Source: DASSJT01 sp035691065
Lineage (GTDB): Bacteria; Actinomycetota; Actinomycetes; Actinomycetales; Dermatophilaceae
Direction of reading: 5' to 3'
Length of the DNA: 19,991 bases
Assembly: GCA_035691065.1 (NCBI GenBank)
Contig: DASSJT010000175.1
Span: 1 to 19,991 of the forward strand
This document shows, piece by piece, positions 1 to 7,554 of this stretch. The position numbers and the translations under genes were made by a program. The first letter of the stretch is position 1. Every line of letters starts with the position of its first letter. A model generated the notes under the pieces. The model saw nothing but the letters and a program-made list of their open reading frames with translations, was not told where the DNA came from and did not search any database.

Positions 1-2
1 AG

Positions 3-677
3 ATCAAGCAGATCAACGCCAGCATCCGGTATGCCGTGTGGTCGGTCTTCTCGGTGACGTCGCCTCTGGGGGAGGACCGGGAGAAGCTTGCGACCGAGGT
101 GTCCGACCTGTTCGCCGACCTCGAGGCCGGCGGCGTGACCATCCGCGGGGTCTACGACGTCGCGGCGCTGCGTGCTGAGGCCGACTTCATGATCTGGTGG
201 CACGCCGAGCAGATCGAGCAGGTGCAGGACGCCTACCACCGCCTCCTCCAGACCGGCCTCGGCCAGCACCTCCAGCCGGTGTGGTCCGTGGCCGCACTTC
301 ACCGGCCGGCCGAGTTCAACAAGAGCCACATCCCGGCGTTCCTTGCGGGAGAGGAGCCGAAGAGGTACGTCTGCGTCTACCCGTTCGTGCGGTCCTACGA
401 CTGGTACGTGCTGGAGGACGCCGATCGCCGCGACATGCTGCGCGAGCACGGGCAGATGGCGCGCGAGTACCCCGACGTGCGTGCCAACACCATCGCGGCA
501 TTCGCCCTCGGCGACTACGAGTGGGTGCTCGCCTTCGAGGCCGATGAGCTGCACCGCATCGTCGACCTCATGCGCGAGCTGCGCGCATCCCGGGCACGCC
601 TGCACGTCCGCGAGGAGGTCCCGTTCTTCACCGGGCCGCGCGTCGAGATCACCGAGCTGGTGACCCGTCTGCGATAG
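3..677 (+). CDS. hemQ: HemQ coproheme decarboxylase (chlorite dismutase family), 5' partial
   Basis: HemQ makes protoheme from coproheme by peroxide-dependent oxidative decarboxylation, the last step of the coproporphyrin-dependent heme pathway of Gram-positive bacteria; it is cytosolic. The reading frame is open to the first complete codon at base 3, and residues read there (IKQINASIRYAVWSVF) match the family N-terminus, so the true start lies upstream of the window and the GTG at 36 is internal. Visible family signatures are VRGL/IRGVYDVAALRAEADFMIWWHAE, HRPAEFNKSHIPAFL, the YVCVYPFVRSYDWY block carrying the active-site tyrosine, LREHGQMAREY with the proximal heme-ligand histidine, and the C-terminal PFFTGPRV. 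The gene ends against a convergent two-gene unit, with a stem-loop over the two stops. Confidence 0.95.
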   Translation: MKQINASIRYAVWSVFSVTSPLGEDREKLATEVSDLFADLEAGGVTIRGVYDVAALRAEADFMIWWHAEQIEQVQDAYHRLLQTGLGQHLQPVWSVAALHRPAEFNKSHIPAFLAGEEPKRYVCVYPFVRSYDWYVLEDADRRDMLREHGQMAREYPDVRANTIAAFALGDYEWVLAFEADELHRIVDLMRELRASRARLHVREEVPFFTGPRVEITELVTRLR

Positions 678-693
678 GTGAGTGCTCTCACCT
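676..693. terminator. Stem-loop between convergent hemQ and the HAAS-type gene
   Basis: A perfect 7-bp stem (AGGTGAG / CTCACCT) with a TGCT loop runs from the hemQ stop codon to the stop of the opposing gene. No T-run follows, so a bidirectional terminator is inferred from position and symmetry only. Confidence 0.4.
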
Positions 694-1361
694 CACGGCG
701 TGGCGGGCTGCAGCAGGAGGTCGCGCCGTGCCACTCGCTGGGCCAGGATGAGCCGCGCCAGGCTGGCCGCCGCGGCGGCCAGGCCCGGCATGAGGGGCAC
801 ACCGGACCGACCCGCTGCCGCAAGCGCGGCAATGGTCAGCACGACGACGTCGCAGAGTGCCACCGCTGCGCACGCGGCAGCCGCGGTCCGGCGGGGGGAG
901 AGTGTGACCGGGGGCAGCCATTCCGGGCTGGGACCCGTGGCGAGCACGGTCAGCACGCCGGCCATCACGGTTGCCACGACCAGCCCGGCCAGCACGGGGA
1001 AGCGGAGCAGCAGCGCGTCGGGCGCTCTGCCGGGAGCGAGGACGGTGAGCCAGAGCACCCCAACGAGCGGGCCGGTGAGCAGTACGGTCAGCGCGGTGAG
1101 GCGGGCCTGTCGGTTGGCCAGCACAGCGGCGAACTCCGACGCGACCAGCTGCGCGGGCCCGGACTCCTCGACGGCACACGCCGCTGCGGCCTCGAGGTCC
1201 ATCCCCTCGGAGCAGTAGTGGTTCGTCGCGTCTTCCAGGCTGTCGGCCAGCTCGGCCATGGCTCGGCGACGACCCCGCCGCCACTGCGGAATCTCTGCTT
1301 CGACATCGCGGAGGTAGCTGCCCACCAGTGGGGAGATCACTGCCATCGCCTCGTGGGTCAT
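693..1361 (-). CDS. HAAS-domain membrane protein paired with PadR
   Basis: The protein has 222 residues. The first ~85 are a soluble, charged helical segment (two stretches: SYLRDVEAEIPQWRRGRRRA and LADSLEDATNHYCSEG) of the type found in HAAS/DUF1700-like permease-prefix domains. About four hydrophobic segments follow (near 90-110, 118-140, 158-182 and 190-205). Its ATG overlaps the TGA of the upstream padR gene in an ATGA arrangement, so translation is probably coupled. PadR regulators are commonly encoded next to such proteins, which are thought to sense or transmit envelope signals, but the substrate or partner is unknown. The assignment rests on layout and sequence style, not on a specific catalytic motif. 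Confidence 0.7.
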   Translation of the reverse strand: MTHEAMAVISPLVGSYLRDVEAEIPQWRRGRRRAMAELADSLEDATNHYCSEGMDLEAAAACAVEESGPAQLVASEFAAVLANRQARLTALTVLLTGPLVGVLWLTVLAPGRAPDALLLRFPVLAGLVVATVMAGVLTVLATGPSPEWLPPVTLSPRRTAAAACAAVALCDVVVLTIAALAAAGRSGVPLMPGLAAAAASLARLILAQRVARRDLLLQPATP

Positions 1362-1690
1362 GTGGCGGGCCTCTTCGCGCGCAGCAGCGCCGAGACGGCG
1401 CCGGAGAACTCCTCCCAAGCCGTCCGCTGGCCCGCCAGGGCGCGGTGTCCAGCCTTGGTGAGCTCGTAGGTCCTGCGGCGGCGGCCGGAGACCACCGACC
1501 AGCCGGAGCGCACGAGGCCAGCGGCCTCGAGCCGGTGGAGCGCGGGGTAGACGGTTCCCGTTGGGAGGTCGAAATGACCCGCGCTGCCGGTGCGAAGACT
1601 GTCGATGACCGCATAGCCGTGCAGCGGCCCGCGTTCCAGAGCAGCGAGGAGCAGCCCGTCCAAGTGGCCCTTCAACGCTTCCGCCCTCAT
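1358..1690 (-). CDS. PadR family transcriptional regulator
   Basis: A 110-residue winged-helix regulator. The typical PadR opening is plain: LKGHLDGLLLAAL (6-18), GPLHGYAVI (21-29), then the recognition-helix and wing region LPTGTVYPALHRLEAAGLV (42-60) and RRRRTYELTKAG. Length fits the short PadR class. The ATG at 1690 gives the usual family N-terminus (MRAEALKGHLDG); a GTG four codons further upstream is possible but has a GGAG only two bases before it. The stop overlaps the start of the HAAS-type membrane gene. The operator-like palindromes at 1736-1758, between this gene and the divergent PEP-utilising enzyme, suggest autoregulation and control of that enzyme; this is inference. Confidence 0.9.
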   Translation of the reverse strand: MRAEALKGHLDGLLLAALERGPLHGYAVIDSLRTGSAGHFDLPTGTVYPALHRLEAAGLVRSGWSVVSGRRRRTYELTKAGHRALAGQRTAWEEFSGAVSALLRAKRPAT

Positions 1691-1735
1691 GCGTAGCAAC
1701 ACTACTCCGAGGGTAGCCGTAGGGCCACGGGAAGA

Positions 1736-1758
1736 GTAGCGTCGCTACATATAGCGAC
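1736..1758. promoter_or_regulatory. Overlapping palindromes, probable PadR operator
   Basis: Two perfect inverted repeats share a half-site: GTAGCG-T-CGCTAC (1736-1748) and GTCGCTA-CATA-TAGCGAC (1741-1758). They lie between divergent padR and the PEP-utilising enzyme. The second, with its A/T-rich centre, has the look of PadR-type operators. Binding is inferred from symmetry and position. Confidence 0.6.
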
Positions 1759-1771
1759 ACGAGGTGAGGCG

Positions 1772-4051
1772 GTGACCGGCATGGCGACGGTGCTCTCTCC
1801 GGTGATCCGGCTGGTCGAGGCGGCGGGGCAACCGGTTGCGCTGGTCGGCGGCAAGGCAGCGACGCTGGGTCGCTTGGCGGCCGCGGGGCTTCCGGTCCCG
1901 CCGGGGCTGGTCATCACATCGTCGGCGTGGAGACTGACCGCGGGCGAGCGGGCGGCCGCGGTCAGAGCGGCTCTGGCTGAGGAAGGCTGGGCCGAGTCGG
2001 CACCAGCGCGTTATGCGGTGCGTTCCTCGGCCGCTGCGGAGGACCTTGCGGACGCGTCGTGGGCGGGGCAGTACGAGACCATCTTGGATGTCGCGAGCGA
2101 GGACGTCGCACAGGCCGTCGAGCGGTGTCTGGAGAGCGCTGCGACGCCTCGCGTGGCGGCATACCAGGTGGGGCGGGGAGACGCAGGCCCACGCGCTCCC
2201 GAGATGGCGGTGCTCGTCCAGCCCATGGTTCCGGCGAGGGCGGCTGGTGTGGCCTTCACCGCGAACCCGGTGACCGGGGACAGGGACGAGACGCTCGTCA
2301 CTGCCGTCCGCGGCCTGGGGGAGCGTCTGGTCAGCGGTGAGGCGATCGGCGACGAATGGAGTGTCCGGGGCGGTGCGGCCACGGCTCAGCGAGCCAGTGA
2401 GGAAGCCATCACGGCCGAGGAAGCCATCGCCGTGGCCGAGCTCGCCCACCGGGTGAGGGACCTCCTCGGGGGACCCCAGGACATCGAGTGGGCGACGGAA
2501 CGTCGAAACGGGAGAACCGAGCTGGTCCTCCTCCAAGCCCGACCCATGACGGCTTTGCCGGACGCCGTCGAATGGACTGCGCCGGGTCCGGGGTTGTGGA
2601 TGCGGAACTTCCGACTGGGGGAGTGGTTGCCTGAGCCGGTCACCCCGTTGTTCGCCGACTGGCTCCTCCCGCTCATCGAGGACGGGTACCTGGCCGGCAT
2701 GCGGGACTGCGTCGGCACGGTAGTGCCGTTCCGCTACGCCGTCGTGAACGGCTGGTACTTCAATGCTGTGCCGGTGCCGACGCCCATGCTTCTTGCCCGA
2801 GCGCTGGTGGGCAGCCGCGGTCGCATCCTGCGCGTGCTCTACAACGCGCTGTTTCGCGTCGGCCGTGATCCCGTCGCCGCAGACCGGGCGGTCCTGTCCG
2901 GCCTCCACGCCAGGTGGCGGGACGTCGAGCTTCCCGCCTACGTCCGCCTGGTCGAGGAGGGACACGAACGTCTGGGCGCCGCCTCGGGGCACGACCTGCT
3001 GGACCTGGTGGACGGGCTCGGTCGTGCCGCGGGACGGCAGCTCTGGTATCTCGCCATCGTCGGCGGGTCGACGTGGAAGATGGAGGCACGACTGGCGCGG
3101 TTCGTCCATGAGGAGCTGCGGGAACTCACCGCGGAAGAAGGGCCGCTGGCAGAGGGAGTCCAGGTGCTCCTTCGGGGGCTGTCCGGTGTCGACACGGTTG
3201 TCCCGGGTCACGCGGTCCTCAGCGCGGACTGGTACTGGCCCATGATGGGGGTGGCTCCTTCCGAGGAGTCGATGGGCGTCGAGGAGCGGGCCGCCCGACG
3301 TCAGCGACTGGCCCTCGAACGCGAGTCCGCCGAGGCGCAGTGCCTCGATGCGCTGTCGGCCAGGGCCGCCCGAGCCGAGTTCAACGCGCTCCTCGATGTC
3401 ACCCGCCGCTACACCGTCATCCGTGAGCAGCAGGCGGGGAACCTGACCCTCGGCTGGCCCCTGCTCAGGGCGTGCGCCCAGCGGCTCGGGGAGGGTCTGG
3501 TCGGCCAGGGCCGCCTTGACAGCGAGCAGCAGGTCTTCTTCGTGACGCGAGACGAGCTCGTCGCCTCGGCGCCACTGGCTGAGACGGCGAGGCAGCGCGA
3601 GTCACGCTGGCAGGCCCAGCGCCGTCGCCCGGCACCCCTCACCCTGGGCGAGCCGGCGCGGCTCATCGGCAATCCCATCGCGCGAGCAGTCGAGCAGGTC
3701 AGGGGGGGTCGCGCGATTCCCGAGGACGCCATCATCGGCGAACCCGCCAGCGCCGGCCGAGCCACCGGCCCGGTCAGGGTGATCACCGACCCTGCCGACT
3801 TCCCAGCGTTCCGACCAGGGGAGGTCCTTGTCGCGCGTGCCACCACTCCCGCGTGGACTCCCCTGTTCGCTTACGCCATCGCCGTGGTCACCGACGGAGG
3901 TGCCATGGCGGCCCATGCGTCCATCGTGGCCAGGGAGTATGGCATCCCGGCCGTGGTCGGGACGGGTGATGCCACCCACCGCCTTGTCACCGGCGAACGC
4001 GTCACCGTCGACGGGAACGCCGGAACGGTCGTCCCCTCCCCAGCGCTGTAG
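1772..4051 (+). CDS. PEP-utilising enzyme, rifampin phosphotransferase-like layout
   Basis: A 759-residue protein with an N-terminal ATP-grasp PEP/pyruvate-binding domain (about 1-265) and a C-terminal swivelling phosphohistidine domain (about 655-755), separated by a large unassigned middle domain. The ATP-binding part shows VGGKAATLGRL (25-35), PVPPG (41-45), YAVRSSAAAEDL (81-92), FTANPVTGD and the closing LLQARPM. The C-terminal domain has GGAMAAHASIVAREYGIPAV with the phosphorylatable His at 715. The order ATP domain, substrate domain, His domain is that of rifampin phosphotransferase and PEP-synthase-like proteins; the C-terminal PEP-binding barrel of PEP synthase and PPDK is absent. The substrate is unknown. 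A GAGGTGA stretch at 1761-1767 favours the GTG at 1772, though the ATG at 1781 is possible. Operator-like palindromes lie just upstream, so PadR control is likely. Confidence 0.8.
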   Translation: MTGMATVLSPVIRLVEAAGQPVALVGGKAATLGRLAAAGLPVPPGLVITSSAWRLTAGERAAAVRAALAEEGWAESAPARYAVRSSAAAEDLADASWAGQYETILDVASEDVAQAVERCLESAATPRVAAYQVGRGDAGPRAPEMAVLVQPMVPARAAGVAFTANPVTGDRDETLVTAVRGLGERLVSGEAIGDEWSVRGGAATAQRASEEAITAEEAIAVAELAHRVRDLLGGPQDIEWATERRNGRTELVLLQARPMTALPDAVEWTAPGPGLWMRNFRLGEWLPEPVTPLFADWLLPLIEDGYLAGMRDCVGTVVPFRYAVVNGWYFNAVPVPTPMLLARALVGSRGRILRVLYNALFRVGRDPVAADRAVLSGLHARWRDVELPAYVRLVEEGHERLGAASGHDLLDLVDGLGRAAGRQLWYLAIVGGSTWKMEARLARFVHEELRELTAEEGPLAEGVQVLLRGLSGVDTVVPGHAVLSADWYWPMMGVAPSEESMGVEERAARRQRLALERESAEAQCLDALSARAARAEFNALLDVTRRYTVIREQQAGNLTLGWPLLRACAQRLGEGLVGQGRLDSEQQVFFVTRDELVASAPLAETARQRESRWQAQRRRPAPLTLGEPARLIGNPIARAVEQVRGGRAIPEDAIIGEPASAGRATGPVRVITDPADFPAFRPGEVLVARATTPAWTPLFAYAIAVVTDGGAMAAHASIVAREYGIPAVVGTGDATHRLVTGERVTVDGNAGTVVPSPAL

Positions 4052-4062
4052 GGAGTCGCCGG

Positions 4063-4078
4063 CCCGAACGCTGTCGGG
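4063..4078. terminator. Short stem-loop between convergent genes
   Basis: CCCGA / TCGGG arms around a 6-base loop lie in the 32-base gap between the PEP-utilising enzyme and the convergent LysE gene. The stem is short and has no T-run, so this is a weak candidate. Confidence 0.25.
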
Positions 4079-4083
4079 ACGGG

Positions 4084-4713
4084 TCACCCGCTGAGCGCCT
4101 CCCATGAGAGGATCCCGGCGAGCGACGCGAAGGTCAGTCCGGCGAGAAGCCCGAGCGTGTTGGCGGCCCGGCCGCCGGGCGCGGCCGCGTCGTGGAGCCG
4201 TCCGGCTGCCATCCCGACGACGCTGTCGATGACCAGCCCGACGAGGAGGAACAGGACGCCGAGGGTGAGCAGCTGCACCGCGGCCGGGCCGTGCCCCGGC
4301 CGCACGAACTGCGGCAGGAAGGCGGCGAAGAACAGGATCACCTTCGGGTTGGTGAGATTGGTCAGGACTGCCCGAGCCAGGAGCCGCCGGCCGGGCGGCG
4401 GATGCCGGGTCTGGGCGCCGGAGTGCCTCATCGACCAGAGCGTGGTGGCGCCGAGCCACCCCAGGTAGGCCGCCCCGGCCAGCCGGATGGCGGTCAGAGC
4501 GGCAGGGGCTGAGCTCAGCAGCATGGCCAGTCCGAGGGCAGCCGCCGTGGCGTGCACCACCATCCCGATCGCCATGCCCACTGCCGAGACAAGGCCCGCC
4601 CGCACGCCCCGCTCGACGGCCACCGCCGCGATGTAGGCATTGTCGGGTCCCGGGGCAACCGTGATCAGCACCACCGCCACCAGGAAGCTCGGCAGGACCG
4701 CGGGGTCGACCAT
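4084..4713 (-). CDS. LysE/RhtB family exporter
   Basis: A 209-residue inner-membrane amino-acid or metabolite exporter with about six hydrophobic segments. The family motif APGPDNAYI is at residues 20-28, and NLTNPKVILFFAAFLPQF occurs in the middle of the protein. Length is normal for the family. I place the start at the ATG at 4713, because a strong GGAGG lies six bases before it; the longer reading frame upstream adds a charged, non-membrane leader. It diverges from the CGNR regulator gene across about 100 bases carrying repeated CGTTAC sites, so that regulator probably controls the exporter. The exported substrate cannot be told from sequence. Confidence 0.9.
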   Translation of the reverse strand: MVDPAVLPSFLVAVVLITVAPGPDNAYIAAVAVERGVRAGLVSAVGMAIGMVVHATAAALGLAMLLSSAPAALTAIRLAGAAYLGWLGATTLWSMRHSGAQTRHPPPGRRLLARAVLTNLTNPKVILFFAAFLPQFVRPGHGPAAVQLLTLGVLFLLVGLVIDSVVGMAAGRLHDAAAPGGRAANTLGLLAGLTFASLAGILSWEALSG

Positions 4714-4723
4714 CACCCACCTC

Positions 4724-4805
4724 CGTAACGCCCTCACGCTGCTTTCTACGTTACGCAGGTTGCCGTGATCGTGCAACGTGTTAGTGGCGTTATTAGCGTT
4801 ACACT
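4724..4805. promoter_or_regulatory. Shared divergent promoter region with CGTTAC repeats
   Basis: The segment between the LysE gene and the CGNR gene carries the hexamer CGTTAC at 4749-4754 and 4797-4802, the inverted copy GTAACG at 4724-4729, and CGTTAT at 4789-4794, with two GCGTTA copies spaced by TTA. TACACT at 4800-4805 sits six bases before the GTG of the CGNR gene and fits a leaderless -10. Repeats of this kind suggest an operator for the CGNR regulator; no known consensus was used. Confidence 0.5.
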
Positions 4806-4811
4806 TCGACT

Positions 4812-5366
4812 GTGAGCGTCCGGATCGAGGAGATGCCGCTGACCACTGTGGTGGAGCTGGTCAACGGCTGGGGTGACGCCCCGCGGCTGGAGGCCGGCGA
4901 GCAGGACCTGCCCTATCCGCCGCGGAAGAGCCTCGCCGGCCGCCTGGGGCTGCTTGCGAACGCTGAGCCGGTCACCGACAGGGCGCTCAGGCAGGTCGCC
5001 GACCGGCTTCATCCGGTCTTTGCCGCGGACCACCTTTCCGAGCGTGTCCACATGGTTGGCGAGCTGCTCGAGGAGACCGGGGTGCGTCCGACCCTCCTCG
5101 AGGAGGACCACCGCGTCCGCGGAGTCTGGCTGGTCGACGACAAGCGGTCGGCGCTCCTCGCTGCGGCTGCTCTGGCACTGCGCGCACATCTCCTCGGGGA
5201 ACCCGGGAACCGGCTCGGCGTCTGCGCGGGCAGGCGCTGCGCCGACGCCTACGTCGACGCGTCGCCGGGCGGCCGCCGCCGCTTCTGCTCGATCACGTGC
5301 CAGAACCGCGCCCGAGTGGCGGCGTTCCGCCGTCGCAGAGCGGGCTCGGCACCCTCAGGCGCCTGA
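4812..5366 (+). CDS. CGNR zinc finger / ABATE domain regulator
   Basis: A 184-residue protein with the actinobacterial ABATE-CGNR layout: an N-terminal domain beginning TVVELVNGWGD and a C-terminal zinc finger with Cys138, Cys143, Cys159 and Cys163, in the pattern CAGRRC, YVD, RRRFCSITCQNRARVAAFRRR. The naming CGNR motif reads CQNR here. Such proteins are putative DNA-binding stress or ligand-responsive regulators. No Shine-Dalgarno precedes the GTG start, but TACACT six bases upstream suggests a leaderless transcript. It diverges from the LysE exporter, which is its likely target, and its last 12 bases overlap the end of the convergent GMC oxidoreductase gene. Confidence 0.85.
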   Translation: MSVRIEEMPLTTVVELVNGWGDAPRLEAGEQDLPYPPRKSLAGRLGLLANAEPVTDRALRQVADRLHPVFAADHLSERVHMVGELLEETGVRPTLLEEDHRVRGVWLVDDKRSALLAAAALALRAHLLGEPGNRLGVCAGRRCADAYVDASPGGRRRFCSITCQNRARVAAFRRRRAGSAPSGA

Positions 5367-6809
5367 GCGGAGTGCGTGGGTTTCAGCGCCCTTCCGGCGA
5401 AGCCGAACCAGGTGCTCCGCGACCATGATCGCGGGGAGGTTCGTGTTGGCGGACGGGATCTCGGGCATCACCGAGGCGTCCACCACCGAGAGGCCAGCCA
5501 CGTCCAGGACCCGGCACTGAGCGTCCACCACGCTCCCGAGCGCGCACGTGCCGACGGGGTGGTGGTAGCTCCACGTGGCCCGGCGGACCCATTCCTCCAG
5601 CTCCGTCCCGCGAAGCTGCGGCGTCAGGCGGCCGCCGCCGGTCAGGTCCCGCATCGCGGGGCTGGCGACGGCAGCCTCCACGCGCTCGAGCCCCTCCATG
5701 AGCCGGGGCAGGTCCGAGGAATGGTCGTAGTAGTTGAGCTGGATGCGCTCCTCGACGCGGCCGCGGGATCGCGGCTTGAGCAGCGCGGCGGCGATGAAGC
5801 AAACCGGTGGCTGACCGGCATACGGGGGCGGGAACGAGCCTCCGACCATGACCTGCAGGTCGGGCGGATCGGTCGTGGGGTTCGCGTGCGAGCTGTGCAG
5901 CGTCGCGACGAGCTGGAAGACCGCCAGGTCGTCGACCGGTCCCGTGTACGGCAGGTCGACGCTGACCGCCGGGTGGTCGACGAGGTTCTGTCCGATCCCG
6001 GGCAGGTCGAGGCCGGAGGCCTTGAGCAGGCGCGGGGACAGGTAGGTGCCCGCCGAGAGGATCACCTCGCCCGCGCCGACGACGGAGCCATCGGTGAGCC
6101 GAACTCCTGCTGCCGCCCCACGGTTCAGCACGACCGCAGCCACAGTTGCGCCTCCGCGAACGACGAGGTTGGCGCGCGAGCGGGCTGGGTCCAGGTGAGA
6201 TATGGCAGTGCTGACCCGCCGGCCCGCGACGGCATTGACGGGAAGGGCGGAGACGCCCACGGCCCAGGGCGCGTTGTGGTCGGTGACCAGAGGTATGCCG
6301 GCCGCGCCGGCGAGAGCCTCCGTGGCGGCAGCCGCGAGGGCCGACTGCTCCGGACCACGGTATCGGCGTACGGGGACTGGCCCGCTGCTCCCGTGGTGCG
6401 GTGCGGAACCGAAGTCGCGGTCGGTCTCGAGAGCGACGAAGTCGGGCAGCACGTCGGCGAAGGTCCAGCCCGGTATGGACCAGGCGTCGTAGTCCGCGGG
6501 GGAGCCGCGGAGCGCGAAGGTGGCGTTGGTCGCCGAGCACCCGCCCACCACTCGCCCTCTCGGCAGCCGGATCTCCCGGTTACCGAAGGTTCCGGTCAGC
6601 CCCCAGTCGTGCGAGAGGCTCGGCCCGTGGACGCCGTCGACCAGATCCGGCGGCCATTCGTCGGGTGCATAGTCCGGTCCCGCATCCAGAAGGAGGACCG
6701 AACGGCTGGGGCCCTCGGAGAGCCGCGAAGCGAGCACGCAGCCGGCACTGCCCGCGCCGACGACGACGACATCCGCCGATGTCCTGGCCACGCCTCGACT
6801 ATGGCTCAC
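5355..6809 (-). CDS. GMC family FAD-dependent oxidoreductase
   Basis: A 484-residue flavoenzyme of the glucose-methanol-choline family, which oxidises alcohols using FAD. Evidence: the Rossmann motif VVVVGAGSAGCVLASRLSE (14-32), LLDAGPD, the family signature PRGRVVGGCSATN, GAGEVILSAGTYLSPRLL, and the C-terminal domain with WSYHHPVGTC (active-site His) and IPSANTNLPAIMVAEH (second catalytic Asn). It is somewhat shorter than typical choline or alcohol dehydrogenases of the family, and the substrate is unknown. The start is uncertain: the GTG at 6809 is used here, and the GTG at 6791 is an alternative; neither has a good ribosome binding site. It lies 32 bases behind msrB on the same strand and may be cotranscribed with it. 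Its 3' end overlaps the CGNR gene by 12 bases. Confidence 0.9.
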   Translation of the reverse strand: MSHSRGVARTSADVVVVGAGSAGCVLASRLSEGPSRSVLLLDAGPDYAPDEWPPDLVDGVHGPSLSHDWGLTGTFGNREIRLPRGRVVGGCSATNATFALRGSPADYDAWSIPGWTFADVLPDFVALETDRDFGSAPHHGSSGPVPVRRYRGPEQSALAAAATEALAGAAGIPLVTDHNAPWAVGVSALPVNAVAGRRVSTAISHLDPARSRANLVVRGGATVAAVVLNRGAAAGVRLTDGSVVGAGEVILSAGTYLSPRLLKASGLDLPGIGQNLVDHPAVSVDLPYTGPVDDLAVFQLVATLHSSHANPTTDPPDLQVMVGGSFPPPYAGQPPVCFIAAALLKPRSRGRVEERIQLNYYDHSSDLPRLMEGLERVEAAVASPAMRDLTGGGRLTPQLRGTELEEWVRRATWSYHHPVGTCALGSVVDAQCRVLDVAGLSVVDASVMPEIPSANTNLPAIMVAEHLVRLRRKGAETHALRSGA

Positions 6810-6841
6810 CGAGGGCGTGGCCGGCAGTGCCTGGCTCCGTG

Positions 6842-7267
6842 TCAGCGCTCCGCGTCGGAGGGGTCCAGCCTGAGACTAATCGAGTTGATGCAGTACCGCT
6901 GGTCGGTGGGCGTGTCATAGCCCTCGCCCTCGAAGACATGGCCGAGGTGCGACCCGCAGCTGGCGCAGCGCACCTCGACCCGCTTCATCCCGAGGCTGCG
7001 GTCCTCGATGTACTCGACGCGGTCGCCGGCCAGAGGTGCGTAGAACGATGGCCAGCCGCAATGGCTCTCGAACTTCGTGGTGCTCGTGAAGAGCTCGGCG
7101 CCACAGGCGCGACAGGTGTAGACGCCCTTGGTCTTGGTGTCGGTGTACTCGCCGACGAAGGCGCGCTCGGTGCCGGCCTCCCGGAGGACGTGGTACTCAG
7201 CCGCGCTGAGCTGCTCGCGCCACTCCGCCTCGGTCTTGGCGACGGGGTACATGCGGTTGGTGTCCAT
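6842..7267 (-). CDS. msrB: Peptide-methionine (R)-S-oxide reductase MsrB
   Basis: A 141-residue cytosolic repair enzyme that reduces methionine-R-sulfoxide in proteins. The zinc site is formed by Cys52/Cys55 (YTCRACG) and Cys101/Cys104 (VRCASCG). Catalytic Cys126 lies in RYCINS, and Cys70 in ESHCGWPSFY is a possible resolving cysteine. HLGHVFEGEG is also family-specific. The ATG at 7267 is chosen because GAGAGG lies six bases upstream and the length is standard; longer frames upstream show no homology. The GMC oxidoreductase follows 32 bases downstream. No selenocysteine codon is present. Confidence 0.95.
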   Translation of the reverse strand: MDTNRMYPVAKTEAEWREQLSAAEYHVLREAGTERAFVGEYTDTKTKGVYTCRACGAELFTSTTKFESHCGWPSFYAPLAGDRVEYIEDRSLGMKRVEVRCASCGSHLGHVFEGEGYDTPTDQRYCINSISLRLDPSDAER

Positions 7268-7554
7268 GGTGATCCTCTCGCGATGCTGAGTGCGGTGCTC
7301 GTCGGCGCCGGACTGTCGTCGTGGCTGCCTTGGCTGATCGGGCGACGCCCAGGGTCCTGCACTCCCTGCAACAGCCGGCCGCGCGCTGAACGTTCCCCGC
7401 CGGCATACCCCGTAAGAAGTCTGCAACCCGAAGGAAGGGCAACCTGCCGGTTTGGGGTTGGCCATCCACCTAGCGCGGCGCGAACCGGAGGCGCACACTG
7501 CTGTGATGGGGCTGTGTGGCCGTCGCAGCCCGCCGCGCACGATTGGAGCAGATG

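Noticed and set aside
1745..3211. Long reverse open frame opposite the PEP-utilising enzyme
   Set aside because: Low-complexity product and no recognisable motif; the forward gene is clear.
5376..6920. Long forward open frame opposite the GMC oxidoreductase
   Set aside because: Shadow of the GMC gene; it would also overlap the CGNR end and msrB, and shows no motif.
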